64,000 nucleotides of DNA from an uncultured Bacteroidota bacterium (GCA_903835005.1 CAILLK010000073.1:1-64000), one strand, 5' to 3'; shown: positions 47,124 through 55,741, counted from the stretch's first letter. Translations and numbers: made by a program. Notes: generated by a model from the letters alone, not told the origin.

Positions 47124-48797
47124 ATGAAACCTTTCAATTTTCTTTTCGCTCTTTTCGTTTTTACATTTTGTAATTGCGACCCTGCAAATGCCCAAATCAT
47201 TACCACCATTGCCGGAAACGGTATCGCTGGTTTTGCAGGGGATGGCGGCCCTGCAATAACTGCCAAATTAAATGATTCCAGAGGTGTGGTGATAGACACG
47301 TCAGGAAACATTTATTTCTGTGATTTAGGAAACCACCGCGTGCGTAAAATTAATGCCGCGGGCATTATAACCACTATTGCCGGCATTTCAACTACCGGTT
47401 ACAGTGGCGACGGCGGCCCTGCAACGCTTGCTCAGTTGAATGAGCCGTTTGGTATTGCATTGGATGGTTCAGGAAATATATATTTTGCAGATTATGGCAA
47501 TAATGTTATCCGCAAGATTACACCATCTGGTTACATCTATACAGTTGCAGGGAATAATATTGCAGGTTTTTCAGGCGATGGCGGTCCTGCTACAAATGCC
47601 AGCCTTCACCAACCTGTTTCCGTCTGCACCGATACAGCCGGCAACGTTTACGTTGCAGACCGATCAAATAACAGGGTCCGCAAAATTACTCCTTCAGGCA
47701 CCATCTCCACTTTCGCAGGCAACGGTGTCGGCGCCTTCCTCGGCGATGGCGGCCCTGCTACAGCCGCCGAATTATACGTACCCGATTGGCTTGCTGCCGA
47801 CAAGCACGGGAATGTATTTATTATAGATGAACATAATTATCGTATACGTAAAGTTGACGCTGCTGGCATAATCAGTACTGTGGCGGGCAATGGAAGCTCC
47901 GTGACAAGCGGTGATGGTGGCCCGGCTACTGCAGCAGGTATGCTTGGGTACACAGTAGCTGTTGATAATTCGGGAGATATTTACCTGGGCGAGTTCGGAA
48001 ACTCACTTATAAGAAAAATTGATGCCAGTGGTATTATTAATGCATTTACTGGCACTGGTTTGTCTGGTTACTCGGGAGATAACTGCTCCGCTGATTCAGC
48101 TCAGATCGCCAATCCCTACGGCATCGGCGTGGATACTGCAGGGAATGTGTATTTTGCAGATAACTCTAATCAAAGGATACGCAAAGTAAGCAAAGACCAT
48201 AAACCGATTTTTACGGGTGGTCATTTTCAGAATTTAGTTATATGCTCTCTGTCAGGTGCTGATTCAATAAATGCATTGCTTACCATCAGTGATGTTGATA
48301 CGGGGCAGACAGAAACCTGGAGTCTCCTAAACCCACCCTTGCATGGCACTGCCGTTGCTGGGTACTCAACTATGTCCGCAACAGGTACCATTTTTACTAC
48401 GGGTTTATTTTACACGCCTGCCACAGGGTTTATTGGCAACGATACATTTAAAGTAGTCGTTACAGATTGTGCTTTATTCACAGATACGACAACTATATTT
48501 GTTAAACTGGTAGATTGTGCGCTCGGTGTACCTTCAATTCCCACTACAAATGAAAATACGACTCTTCACATATGGCCCGACCCGAATGATGGCAGATTTG
48601 TAGTGTCATTATCTTCAAAAACAATTGAATCGGCACGTATAATTATCACCAATATTTTGGGCGAAAATGTACAGGAATGCCAAACCAGTACCAATAAAGA
48701 GACAACAATTACTACTGAACTACCATTCGGCGTCTATTTTATTAATGCAGTCACAGCACATGGAATTTGGAGCAAAAAAATGATTATAAGTCGGTGA
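47124..48797 (+). CDS. Secreted NHL-propeller protein with T9SS sorting domain
   Basis: A 557-residue protein with a signal peptide ending CDPANAQ. Six NHL blades follow (residues about 25-370), the first five with GDGGPA elements and the last divergent (GLSGYSGDNCSADS). A cadherin-like domain (about 375-475; FTGGHFQNLVICSLSGADSI...FIGNDTFKVVVTDC) and a C-terminal type A T9SS sorting domain (HIWPDPNDGRFVV ... GVYFINAVTAHG) complete it. It is a shorter relative of the 5647 protein, lacking the long Ig-repeat array. The ATG at 47124 is chosen over the upstream start at 47076 because it begins the signal peptide. Confidence 0.9.
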   Translation: MKPFNFLFALFVFTFCNCDPANAQIITTIAGNGIAGFAGDGGPAITAKLNDSRGVVIDTSGNIYFCDLGNHRVRKINAAGIITTIAGISTTGYSGDGGPATLAQLNEPFGIALDGSGNIYFADYGNNVIRKITPSGYIYTVAGNNIAGFSGDGGPATNASLHQPVSVCTDTAGNVYVADRSNNRVRKITPSGTISTFAGNGVGAFLGDGGPATAAELYVPDWLAADKHGNVFIIDEHNYRIRKVDAAGIISTVAGNGSSVTSGDGGPATAAGMLGYTVAVDNSGDIYLGEFGNSLIRKIDASGIINAFTGTGLSGYSGDNCSADSAQIANPYGIGVDTAGNVYFADNSNQRIRKVSKDHKPIFTGGHFQNLVICSLSGADSINALLTISDVDTGQTETWSLLNPPLHGTAVAGYSTMSATGTIFTTGLFYTPATGFIGNDTFKVVVTDCALFTDTTTIFVKLVDCALGVPSIPTTNENTTLHIWPDPNDGRFVVSLSSKTIESARIIITNILGENVQECQTSTNKETTITTELPFGVYFINAVTAHGIWSKKMIISR

Positions 48798-49124
48798 CGA
48801 GATTTTAGGTCTCAGGAGATGCGCCACATAAATTTATCTTGGCTTTCACTGTCCAGCTATGGAAATGCAGAAAGATGGAGATCGCATCCGGGTCTCCAAA
48901 ACTGCTAAACCCCCAAAATCAGATCAGATATCCACAGACCCGGCACTCCGCTGTTCGATCTGAAGTAGTCTGAAATAAACCTGCTCCAATTACTTATTTT
49001 ATTGAACACTACTATATACCGGATTCCACATATATGTAAATACCCCTGCTAATCCCCAACCATTGATATAGCTACTTCTATAGCCAATCAGAAAATAAAT
49101 ATGATAATAAATTTGGAAAAACCA

Positions 49125-49174
49125 ATTATTTGGTATTTATTTGTTTGAAAATAAACAAATAAATACCAAATAAT
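49125..49174. repeat. Perfect 22-bp inverted repeat
   Basis: The arm at 49125-49146 (begins ATTATTTGGTATTT, ends TTTGTTT) is exactly complementary to the arm at 49153-49174, around a 6-nt spacer, GAAAAT. The stem is almost entirely A/T. It has no T tract of the usual terminator kind on either strand and lies about 330 bp from the nearest coding end. Confidence 0.9.
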
Positions 49175-49561
49175 ACATCTATGAAACAATTATCTTGTAG
49201 TTCTGAGGTATCGAATCACAATTTTTCCTGAATTCCAATAATCATTAAACCCTATTATACCTGGAGTATACTATTTGTACTTGATTATATCCTCATTATA
49301 TAAAATTATACACAATATAAATCGGTGTATAATGTGATGGTAATTTATTTATGAATTATAATTATTTATTATTTTTTCCATTATTCCCTGAACCTGAAGC
49401 ATAATGATTTACTTTAATATATATTATATAAATAGTTTATGCGTTTTCAAATTGCCGATTTAGCGTAATAATATTCCATAATTTTTTGCGAAAATCGACT
49501 TTGAAAGTGTAAATATCTGTAAATAAGTAAGTTGATTTTCAAAAATTGCAAAAACCGGAAA

Positions 49562-49632
49562 TTTTTGAAGTAAATTGAAGCATTTTTGAAGTGTTTTTGA
49601 AGCAAGTAGAAGCATTTTAAAGAAAATTGAAG
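49562..49632 (+). repeat. Helically phased TTGAAG / T-tract series
   Basis: GAAG occurs at 49567, 49577, 49588, 49599, 49609 and 49629, giving steps of 10, 11, 11, 10 and 20 bp. Most copies are preceded by a T run of 2-5 bases. This spacing equals the DNA helical repeat, as in intrinsically curved DNA or a multi-site protein-binding array. It ends 98 bp before the lipoprotein gene. Confidence 0.7.
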
Positions 49633-49730
49633 CTACTATGAAATAACTATAAACTTATCGCATATTTTTATTACCGGATACTGTATCTTTATGAGATCTA
49701 GCCGTTACTGGCGATAATAATATTATCAAG

Positions 49731-50621
49731 TTGAGAATATTTACACTACTGATTTGGGCAATTTTGCTTGGCTGTAAATCCGGGACAAAAAAAATGGAGG
49801 CATACTACATGCCCAAAATTGAGCATATAGATTATGCGGCGATTGACAGTCAGGTTCAGGAGATATTACAAAATAACAACGGCAATTTTCCGGTAATTGT
49901 TTATGAAAAATCCAAAGGGCCTAAACACATTATTTATATAGGTGAACGACACGGAAACGACCCTGATGACAAAAGATTTGATACAATTAAGAAATACTTT
50001 TTACAGCTCAAGCCATCAGTTATTCTGAATGAAGGAGGGCAGCAGGCCGATAGTATTCATTATAAGACCAGGGACGAAGCAATAACAAAAAATGGCATTC
50101 AGGGTTATCTAAAGTTTTTGGCCGACCAATCAAACATAAAATTATTAAACGCAGACTGCCCAGATAGTTTAGAAATTGCAAGCCTTTTAAGGCTTCATGA
50201 AAGTAAAGCAATACTGTATTTTTTAGTAATACAACGGTTTATCCCCCGGTTTATATCTGGCCGGCACAATTTGAAAGATATAAACTATGAGTACGACAAA
50301 TTCATGAACAGCTATTTAAAATCGAGGTGTAAATTAGTGTTCTCTGACTCTGAAAGCAAGTGGAGTTTTTTTGAAAACCTGTATGAGCAAAATAATGAAC
50401 ATAAAAAGTTAGATCTGGAGAATTTCGACTTATCCCAAACAGAAAACGATCAGGGTGAATTTGGCGATATTTTACGCCATTCCATGCAGATAAGGGACTT
50501 TGCAATCCTAAACAATATCTTTAAGTACTTACAAACACACGACAAAGTATTCATTGTCTTTGGCGCCAGGCACTTACTTGCTCAAAGGCCGACATTCAAT
50601 AATTTTTTTAACCTCAAATAG
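49731..50621 (+). CDS. TraB/TIKI/ChaN-like lipoprotein
   Basis: 296 residues from a TTG start; the next ATG (49794) would drop the signal. The N-terminus is a lipoprotein signal with lipobox LLGC (C15). The body has the family pattern of the EreA/ChaN/TraB/TIKI clan: GERHG (residues 71-75), VILNEGG (about 96-102), an R in IRDFAILNNIF and the C-terminal FGARHLLAQRP (about 274-284), which suggest a metal-dependent hydrolase or binding site. Codon usage is more A/T-rich than in neighbouring genes. The reading frame continues past the stop for another 46 sense codons. Function is not established; it is probably anchored in a periplasmic or outer membrane. Confidence 0.8.
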   Translation: MRIFTLLIWAILLGCKSGTKKMEAYYMPKIEHIDYAAIDSQVQEILQNNNGNFPVIVYEKSKGPKHIIYIGERHGNDPDDKRFDTIKKYFLQLKPSVILNEGGQQADSIHYKTRDEAITKNGIQGYLKFLADQSNIKLLNADCPDSLEIASLLRLHESKAILYFLVIQRFIPRFISGRHNLKDINYEYDKFMNSYLKSRCKLVFSDSESKWSFFENLYEQNNEHKKLDLENFDLSQTENDQGEFGDILRHSMQIRDFAILNNIFKYLQTHDKVFIVFGARHLLAQRPTFNNFFNLK

Positions 50622-50762
50622 AAACTGAATACCCTCTTGTCGGTCTACCTTCGTCAAAGTGATACGGCTAAGTCTGTTAATATAATTAGAGCCGATTACA
50701 CAGAACACTATGAAGAAATGATTGAAGCCTTCAATGATGTAGTCTGCAAAAAGAGTGTTTAA
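50622..50762 (+). pseudogene. In-frame open extension after the lipoprotein stop codon
   Basis: Directly after the TAG stop at 50619-50621 the same frame stays open for 46 codons and ends at TAA (50760-50762). The encoded stretch looks like protein (LRQSDTAKSVNIIRADYTEH, then MIEAFNDVV). It could be a C-terminal tail cut off by a nonsense change, or an unrelated small frame starting at TTG 50637. No family is recognised. The rest of the gap to the tRNA terminator (50763-50887) holds nothing clear. Confidence 0.3.
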
Positions 50763-50887
50763 ATGCAAAAATCATAAGAAGAAACTATCCTATTTAAATG
50801 GTTGTTTTTCTTATTTAAAGTAAAATGAGCAAAAGCAGATTTGAAAAACTGCCACCTGAACTGCCATCACCCCTACTCTTAAACGCT

Positions 50888-50912
50888 GAAACCCGCTCTG
50901 GGAGCGGGTTTC
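50888..50912 (-). terminator. Terminator of the tRNA-Asp gene
   Basis: GAAACCCGCTC (50888-50898) pairs perfectly with GAGCGGGTTTC (50902-50912) around a 3-nt loop. It lies 12 bp beyond the tRNA 3' end on the minus strand. The following T tract is weak. Confidence 0.75.
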
Positions 50913-50924
50913 GGGACATACTTG

Positions 50925-50998
50925 CGGACTGGACGGGACTCGAACCCGCGACCTCCGCCGTGACAGGGCGGCATTCTAACCAACTGAACTACCAATCC
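50925..50998 (-). tRNA. tRNA-Asp (anticodon GTC)
   Basis: 74 nt on the minus strand. Acceptor GGATTGG pairs with CCAGTCC (one G-U), the D-arm carries AGTTGGTT, the anticodon loop is CTGTCAC (anticodon GTC), and the T-loop is TTCGAGT with a GCGGG/CCCGT stem. The discriminator is G and CCA is not encoded. A terminator hairpin follows. Confidence 0.96.
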
Positions 50999-51045
50999 AA
51001 TTAGTAAAGAAAAAAGAACTTTTGGATAACAATTACTGTCAAAAA

Positions 51046-51087
51046 ACCACAGGGAGAGCGGTATTCTAACCAACTGAACTACCAATC
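51046..51087 (-). pseudogene. Truncated tRNA (5' half, tRNA-Asp-like)
   Basis: The 25-nt segment at 51063-51087 is identical to the 5' part of the tRNA-Asp gene (50973-50997), and the match continues with one mismatch for five more bases. An anticodon-stem-like pairing (ACCGC/GTGGT) follows, but the loop TCTCCCT lacks the invariant T33, and no T-arm is present. It is therefore a tRNA relic 90 bp upstream of the intact gene on the same strand. Confidence 0.75.
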
Positions 51088-51312
51088 TTTTTTCCGTTGG
51101 GGCTGCAAATATAGTACCTATTTTCGGAAATCAGCAAAAGTTTTTCCTGTTTATTGAAAAAGAGTGACATTAAAGTAATTTCGCTATACAAATCCAGTAT
51201 GAATAGATACAGACTATTGAAAAATTTGAAATGATCAAATAAGTTTAGGTATGCGAAAAAAGACTGAATCTGGTGGTGAGTAATAATTTCCCTTTCTGTA
51301 TGTCAGCGCATT

Positions 51313-53073
51313 CTATTTGGCAGTCTGGGCTACTACTACGTGGAACGGTCCGGAGTTTTCGCTTAAAATACCCGTCTCTGATATAGCCTGAATCACATAC
51401 TCATAGGGTGCGCCTTCTACCAGATTGCTGGTGAGGAATGTACGGGTACTCTTTTTCAATTCCTTCTCATTGGCGATAACCGTTCCGTTCTGGAATAGCC
51501 GGAACCCTTTCAGGTCCGTAATATCGGGATACTGCCACTCTATAGTTGCTTTATTGGTGTTGTCGGGTATTACTCTCTTTATAGCAGGAGCCGGCAATTC
51601 CACACTGGGTGTCTCTATGGAGACAGTGTCGCTGTAAGAGCTTTCTACATTAGTTTTGCTCACGGCGGAAACGCAGAATCTGCGCCTGCCAGCAAGCCCA
51701 TGCAATAGCTTATAGTCGAAATTGCTGGTCCGGATTTCCTGGCTGCTGATCAGGGCCATTTTATTGTTCTGGGCATCAAAGGCATATACCTTGAAATAGT
51801 CGGTAAGGCTGTCGCCCGCCACTGGAGGGTCCCACGAAATATAGAGCGTTGTTAATTTATTGCTGGTATTGCTTTTCACTTTTACATTCTGCGGAGAAAG
51901 GGGCTCGGTAACCGGGAGATAACAGTAAAGCCTTTCGGTGCCTGAAATGACCGATCTGTCTTTATAGAGCGTTTTTACATTTATTTTAATATAGCCATTT
52001 ACCTGAGAAGCTGTTTTGTCGGTATAGGAGCGCACAGAAGGGTCGAGCAGGCCGGAAACAGCAGTATATCCTGCAGGCACGTTATTCTTCTCTATATAAA
52101 AACCCTTTATATAGCGTTCATATTCCCTTGGGAAATTCCATTTTACAGCGGTTCCTTCTTTAAAGTAGTAGCCATTTGATGCAATATCTGTTACCTGGGC
52201 CTTTTTATATTCGGCCGGATGATCTGAAGGGTAGTAGGCATAAGACCTGATAATTCCTTCAATATCAAATACGGATTCAGCAGCTATACTGTACTGGGCC
52301 GGGTCGGTAGTGTTGACATATTTATCGAACCAGTTGAAGACAGACGGTTCTGAAAGGTTTTCTGCAGTAATCCTGCTGGTATTCATACGGATACCATCGC
52401 GGTAAATGTTGAAACCCGCCACATGATTCAACCTCATTTTTGCGGTATCAGCGACCCAGATCACATTAATACCTTTTGTGCCGGGCAATGCTTTTGAAGT
52501 CAGTTCCTGAACTACATCCAGGTCGGGGATCTCTCCATAGTTCCAGGTAGTTTTAGCTACAAGGTTATCAGTTCCCTGAATAAAGAGCCCGTATTGATAA
52601 GCCGTTTTTTTTACAGCCGAGTGATCAATATAGCCAAAGCCATAGATCACAGCTATATCGTAATCATTGAGTATCATCCTGTTCATGGTACCCAGTTCGC
52701 TGGTATCACTATTCAGCTTCAGCAGGCATTTATTATAGTCAGCTTCAAAAACGGTATGTTCTTTAAGCATTTTATACATTTTTGGTTTCAGCAGGCTTTC
52801 ATCATACAGGTTGCAGCCGCTAGACGCAAATTTTCTTTTGGTAAATACTCCTGGCATAAGCGGTGCAGTATTAAGTTTAACCCAGCTTTGCAGGCCTTCT
52901 TTTCTTTTTATATCAAAACCAGTATAGTTGTTATTCCAGTGTTTGGCTATCCAGAAAAGTTTAACAGCTTTGCCATCGGCGCTTTGTGCCAGTAGCGTTA
53001 TATTATCGTTCTGCGCAAAAACGCTTTGCGAAAGACATAATATACCTATAAATATTAGCAAGCAGGTTTTCAT
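51313..53073 (-). CDS. Secreted fibronectin type III-like repeat protein
   Basis: A 586-residue exported protein with a signal peptide ending SVFAQN. The N-terminal 230 residues contain a WIAKHWNNNYTGFDIKRKEG-type strand region. From about residue 290 there are repeated FN3-like units with cores such as AVKWNFPREYERYIKGFYIE, YISWDPPVAGDSLTDYFKVY and TIEWQYPDITDLKGFRLF, followed by linking V..A.SETG-type strands. No T9SS sorting domain or catalytic motif is evident. Likely an extracytoplasmic binding or scaffold protein. The ATG at 53073 starts the signal peptide; an upstream in-frame start at 53121 is less likely. Confidence 0.8.
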   Translation of the reverse strand: MKTCLLIFIGILCLSQSVFAQNDNITLLAQSADGKAVKLFWIAKHWNNNYTGFDIKRKEGLQSWVKLNTAPLMPGVFTKRKFASSGCNLYDESLLKPKMYKMLKEHTVFEADYNKCLLKLNSDTSELGTMNRMILNDYDIAVIYGFGYIDHSAVKKTAYQYGLFIQGTDNLVAKTTWNYGEIPDLDVVQELTSKALPGTKGINVIWVADTAKMRLNHVAGFNIYRDGIRMNTSRITAENLSEPSVFNWFDKYVNTTDPAQYSIAAESVFDIEGIIRSYAYYPSDHPAEYKKAQVTDIASNGYYFKEGTAVKWNFPREYERYIKGFYIEKNNVPAGYTAVSGLLDPSVRSYTDKTASQVNGYIKINVKTLYKDRSVISGTERLYCYLPVTEPLSPQNVKVKSNTSNKLTTLYISWDPPVAGDSLTDYFKVYAFDAQNNKMALISSQEIRTSNFDYKLLHGLAGRRRFCVSAVSKTNVESSYSDTVSIETPSVELPAPAIKRVIPDNTNKATIEWQYPDITDLKGFRLFQNGTVIANEKELKKSTRTFLTSNLVEGAPYEYVIQAISETGILSENSGPFHVVVAQTAK

Positions 53074-53172
53074 TACATATAGTTTATATAATTCGCCGAA
53101 ATAAAGTATCAGTGCAATCAACCAATCATCATTAATTGGTTTGGCTTACCTGGTTCCTTTACCGGATTTCAA

Positions 53173-53352
53173 TTATTTTCCCCGATGTTTTTTTATGTAA
53201 ATTATAATACTCACCAGCAACAGAAAGCTGGCACTCCATGAGCCAATGGTAGCTGCTACCTGGTATGGATACCCATACATTCTTATAAGCGACAGCCAGG
53301 CAGTGCAGATAAGCCAGACGATACCGAGTATTATAATAATTGATTTATACAT
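53173..53352 (-). CDS. Small two-helix membrane protein (59 aa)
   Basis: A 59-residue frame beginning MYKSIIIILGIVWLICTAWL, then a short polar link (IRMYGYPYQ), a second helix (ASFLLLVSIIIYI) and a basic tail (KKHRGK). The positive-inside pattern and clean hydrophobic helices support a real small membrane protein. No family is recognised. It lies 100 bp upstream of the fibronectin-like gene on the same strand. Confidence 0.65.
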   Translation of the reverse strand: MYKSIIIILGIVWLICTAWLSLIRMYGYPYQVAATIGSWSASFLLLVSIIIYIKKHRGK

Positions 53353-53724
53353 CAGTGTATTATTAAAGCGGATGCAAAATTAAGACATTTGAAGCGGGAT
53401 TAATCATAATTATTAAAAGGTTTGCTGAGACGGGAAAGTGATTATATGAATATGACGTATCAGACGAGCCATCAGAACGGAGCAGTGGCGGAATTATATT
53501 GTTTCGGTATCCTTAAACTTATACGGCTTTTGTAATAGATTTGGGTAATTTACTTCCTGATAAACCTGTTTGCTAACATATACCTTCGAAATACCAATGT
53601 GCTTATTTCGGAAATTTCAGTTATCCGGCATTTAATTTTTCTGGCAATATATGCCGATATTGTATCAATATAAAATAGCTAAAACAGCTTTCGTAAAAGT
53701 CCAATCATTATCTTTGAATGAATT
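53353..53724. other. 372-bp intergenic region between divergent genes
   Basis: AT-rich. It holds a TATCTTTG -7-like element (53709-53716) just before sixA and a 29-codon frame from an ATG near 53447 with no supporting feature. No RNA gene or clear hairpin was seen. Confidence 0.65.
53709..53716 (+). promoter_or_regulatory. -7 element before sixA
   Basis: TATCTTTG fits TAnnTTTG and lies 8 bp before the sixA ATG. No TTTG at a 19-20 bp spacing is present, so the promoter assignment is tentative; transcripts would have almost no leader. Confidence 0.35.
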
Positions 53725-54234
53725 ATGCAACGGACACTTATATTAATAAGGCATGCTAAAAGCAGCTGGGCAGATGCATTGCAAAGCGATTTTGACAGGC
53801 CGCTGAATGACCGCGGCAAAGCAGAGGCGCCTGAAATGGGTATCAAACTCAAAAAGTTGGGAATAATACCTGATCTTATTATATCGAGCCCGGCAAAAAG
53901 GACCCGGCAAACGGCCAAAAGAGTAGCAGATGAAGTAGGGTATGATTCGGATGGCATTAAATGGGTGGAAAAATTGTATCATTGCATCCCGTCTGTTTTC
54001 AATGAAGTGATTGCAGGTATCCCCGATGATGTAAAAACAGTGTACATATTAGGGCATAACCCGGGCATCACTGATTTTGTAAACCAGCAATCCCAGAGCT
54101 TCAGCATTGATAACATGCCAACCTGCGGAGTAGCCGGGATAAAACTCGATGCAGAGGAATGGAGTAACTACGCCATAGAAAAAAGAAAAGTATTTTTATT
54201 CGATTACCCCGGTAAACATGATCACACAAAATAA
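53725..54234 (+). CDS. SixA-like histidine phosphatase
   Basis: A 169-residue member of the histidine phosphatase (phosphoglycerate-mutase-like) superfamily. The catalytic LIRHAKSSW motif sits at residues 6-14, RPLNDRGKAEAPEMG follows, and the second conserved histidine is in LGHNPGI. SixA proteins remove phosphate from histidines of signalling or phosphotransferase proteins, though the substrate here is unknown. Its last 17 bp overlap the start of the kinase-RapZ fusion, so the two are translationally coupled and probably act together. Confidence 0.88.
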   Translation: MQRTLILIRHAKSSWADALQSDFDRPLNDRGKAEAPEMGIKLKKLGIIPDLIISSPAKRTRQTAKRVADEVGYDSDGIKWVEKLYHCIPSVFNEVIAGIPDDVKTVYILGHNPGITDFVNQQSQSFSIDNMPTCGVAGIKLDAEEWSNYAIEKRKVFLFDYPGKHDHTK

Positions 54235-55702
54235 ATCAATAGTACAGATTACAGCCATACTCGAAAAGCTGTTTGAAGAACACTTCGGAAAAAAAGCGGA
54301 GAGCATGGAAGCCCTTGCTGTTTCGGGCTCAGACAGGCGGTATTACCGCATCAGTAACGGAAAAACCACGGCTATTGCTACCTATAACAGCAATGTGGCT
54401 GAGAACAACACTTATTTCTACTTCACCGAATTATTCCGCAGGCACCAGGTAAATGTTCCGGAAGTTTATGTAGTAAGTAAAGACAGGCGTTCTTATCTGC
54501 AGCAGGATCTTGGGAAAGTTTCACTTTTCGACCTGGTTATCAACGAAGGCTATACTGAGCCGGTAAGAAAGCTTTACCATAAAGCACTGGCGCAACTGGC
54601 CAAGGTGCAGTGGATAGCTGGAAGGGAGGCAGATTATAAACAGTGTTTTGCAAGCAGGCAGTTTGATGAAAAAGCCATCATGTCGGATCTGCTTTATTTC
54701 AAATATTATTTTGCTGACCTCCAGGGTGTACCCTACGACCGGTCGGGCCTGATAAGTGAGATGGAACTGCTGAGTAAGGACCTGGGCAGGGTGCAACCCC
54801 AGACACTGATGTACCGCGATTTTCAGAGCAGGAACATAATGGTGCATGAGGGTAAAATATTCTTTATCGACTTCCAGGGAAGTATGCAGGGGCCGCCACA
54901 ATACGACCTGGCATCTCTGTTATGGCAGGCCAGGGCGCAGCTGCCTGCAGCGTGGAAAGAAGACCTTCTGAATGGCTATATCAGCAGCCTGAATGAATTG
55001 CATGTGCCCCGTATGGATGAGATCTACTTCCGCAGGGGTTATGTGCAGTTTGTGCTGGTAAGGTTATTACAGGTTCTGGGATCATATGGTTTCAGGGGAT
55101 TGCTGCAGCATAAAGCCCATTTTATTACCAGTATAGCTCCGGCGCTGAAAAACCTGAACTTATTTCTATCTGACCACCCCCAGACACCTGCTTATCCGGA
55201 ACTAAGGAGCCTGCTGGAAAAATTATCCTCGCCCGAGATGCAGGAAAAATATGCAGTTGTGAGCCACGGCGAAAAGCCTAAGCTTACAGTGCAGATCAGC
55301 AGCTTCTCGTATAAAACAGGCATACCTAAACCAAATGGACCTCACAATGGTGGGTATGTATTCGATTGCAGGGGAATCCTTAATCCCGGCAGGTATAATG
55401 CCTACAAGCACCTCACCGGCAATGATGAGATGGTGAGGCAATTCCTGGAGCGGGAGACCCGTATGCCGGATTTTATGAATTATGTTTATTCGCTGGTATC
55501 TATAAATGTGGAAGATTATATAGCCCGTGGTTTTGAGCAGCTGAGTGTAGCATTTGGCTGCACCGGCGGACAGCACCGTTCGGTATATGCCGCCAATCAG
55601 CTGGCTGCGTATCTGAAAACGCGGTTCAACACTGAGGTAACTGTTACTCACTGCAATGAAGAAAGGTGGGTGCTGCAGAAGGAAAGCACTGAAGCAGAGT
55701 AA
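54218..55702 (+). CDS. Aminoglycoside-phosphotransferase-like kinase fused to RapZ C-terminal domain
   Basis: 494 residues. Residues 1-335 form a kinase of the APH/AmgK type, with YRDFQSRNIM (catalytic D201) and FIDFQGSMQGPPQYDLASLL (metal D218). Residues about 355-485 match the C-terminal domain of RapZ, with YVFDCRGILNPGRY and the signature GCTGGQHRS (447-455). In enterobacteria RapZ binds glucosamine-6-phosphate through this domain; its N-terminal P-loop ATPase is here replaced by the kinase. AmgK phosphorylates cell-wall amino sugars. Inference: a kinase for or sensing amino sugars. It is coupled to the SixA-like phosphatase and ends 39 bp from the convergent DUF6048-like gene. Confidence 0.9.
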   Translation: MITQNKSIVQITAILEKLFEEHFGKKAESMEALAVSGSDRRYYRISNGKTTAIATYNSNVAENNTYFYFTELFRRHQVNVPEVYVVSKDRRSYLQQDLGKVSLFDLVINEGYTEPVRKLYHKALAQLAKVQWIAGREADYKQCFASRQFDEKAIMSDLLYFKYYFADLQGVPYDRSGLISEMELLSKDLGRVQPQTLMYRDFQSRNIMVHEGKIFFIDFQGSMQGPPQYDLASLLWQARAQLPAAWKEDLLNGYISSLNELHVPRMDEIYFRRGYVQFVLVRLLQVLGSYGFRGLLQHKAHFITSIAPALKNLNLFLSDHPQTPAYPELRSLLEKLSSPEMQEKYAVVSHGEKPKLTVQISSFSYKTGIPKPNGPHNGGYVFDCRGILNPGRYNAYKHLTGNDEMVRQFLERETRMPDFMNYVYSLVSINVEDYIARGFEQLSVAFGCTGGQHRSVYAANQLAAYLKTRFNTEVTVTHCNEERWVLQKESTEAE

Positions 55703-55741
55703 GGGAGCGTTGTTTTAGTAATCAGCGACGAAAAAACAAAT

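Larger units (their letters stand above)
48798..49730. other. AT-rich 933-bp gene desert
   Basis: Between two rightward genes. It holds a perfect 22-bp inverted repeat (49125-49174), long A/T runs, and a helically phased motif series (49562-49632), each listed separately. One 29-codon frame begins in the AGATGCGCCAC context near 48818, but nothing supports it. No transposase, RNA gene or other coding frame is recognised. Base composition is clearly more AT-rich than the flanking genes. Confidence 0.75.

Noticed and set aside
50825-51000. Plus-strand frame beginning MSKSRFEKLPPELP near 50825
   Set aside because: It runs through the tRNA terminator and into the tRNA-Asp complement; those RNA features explain the sequence.
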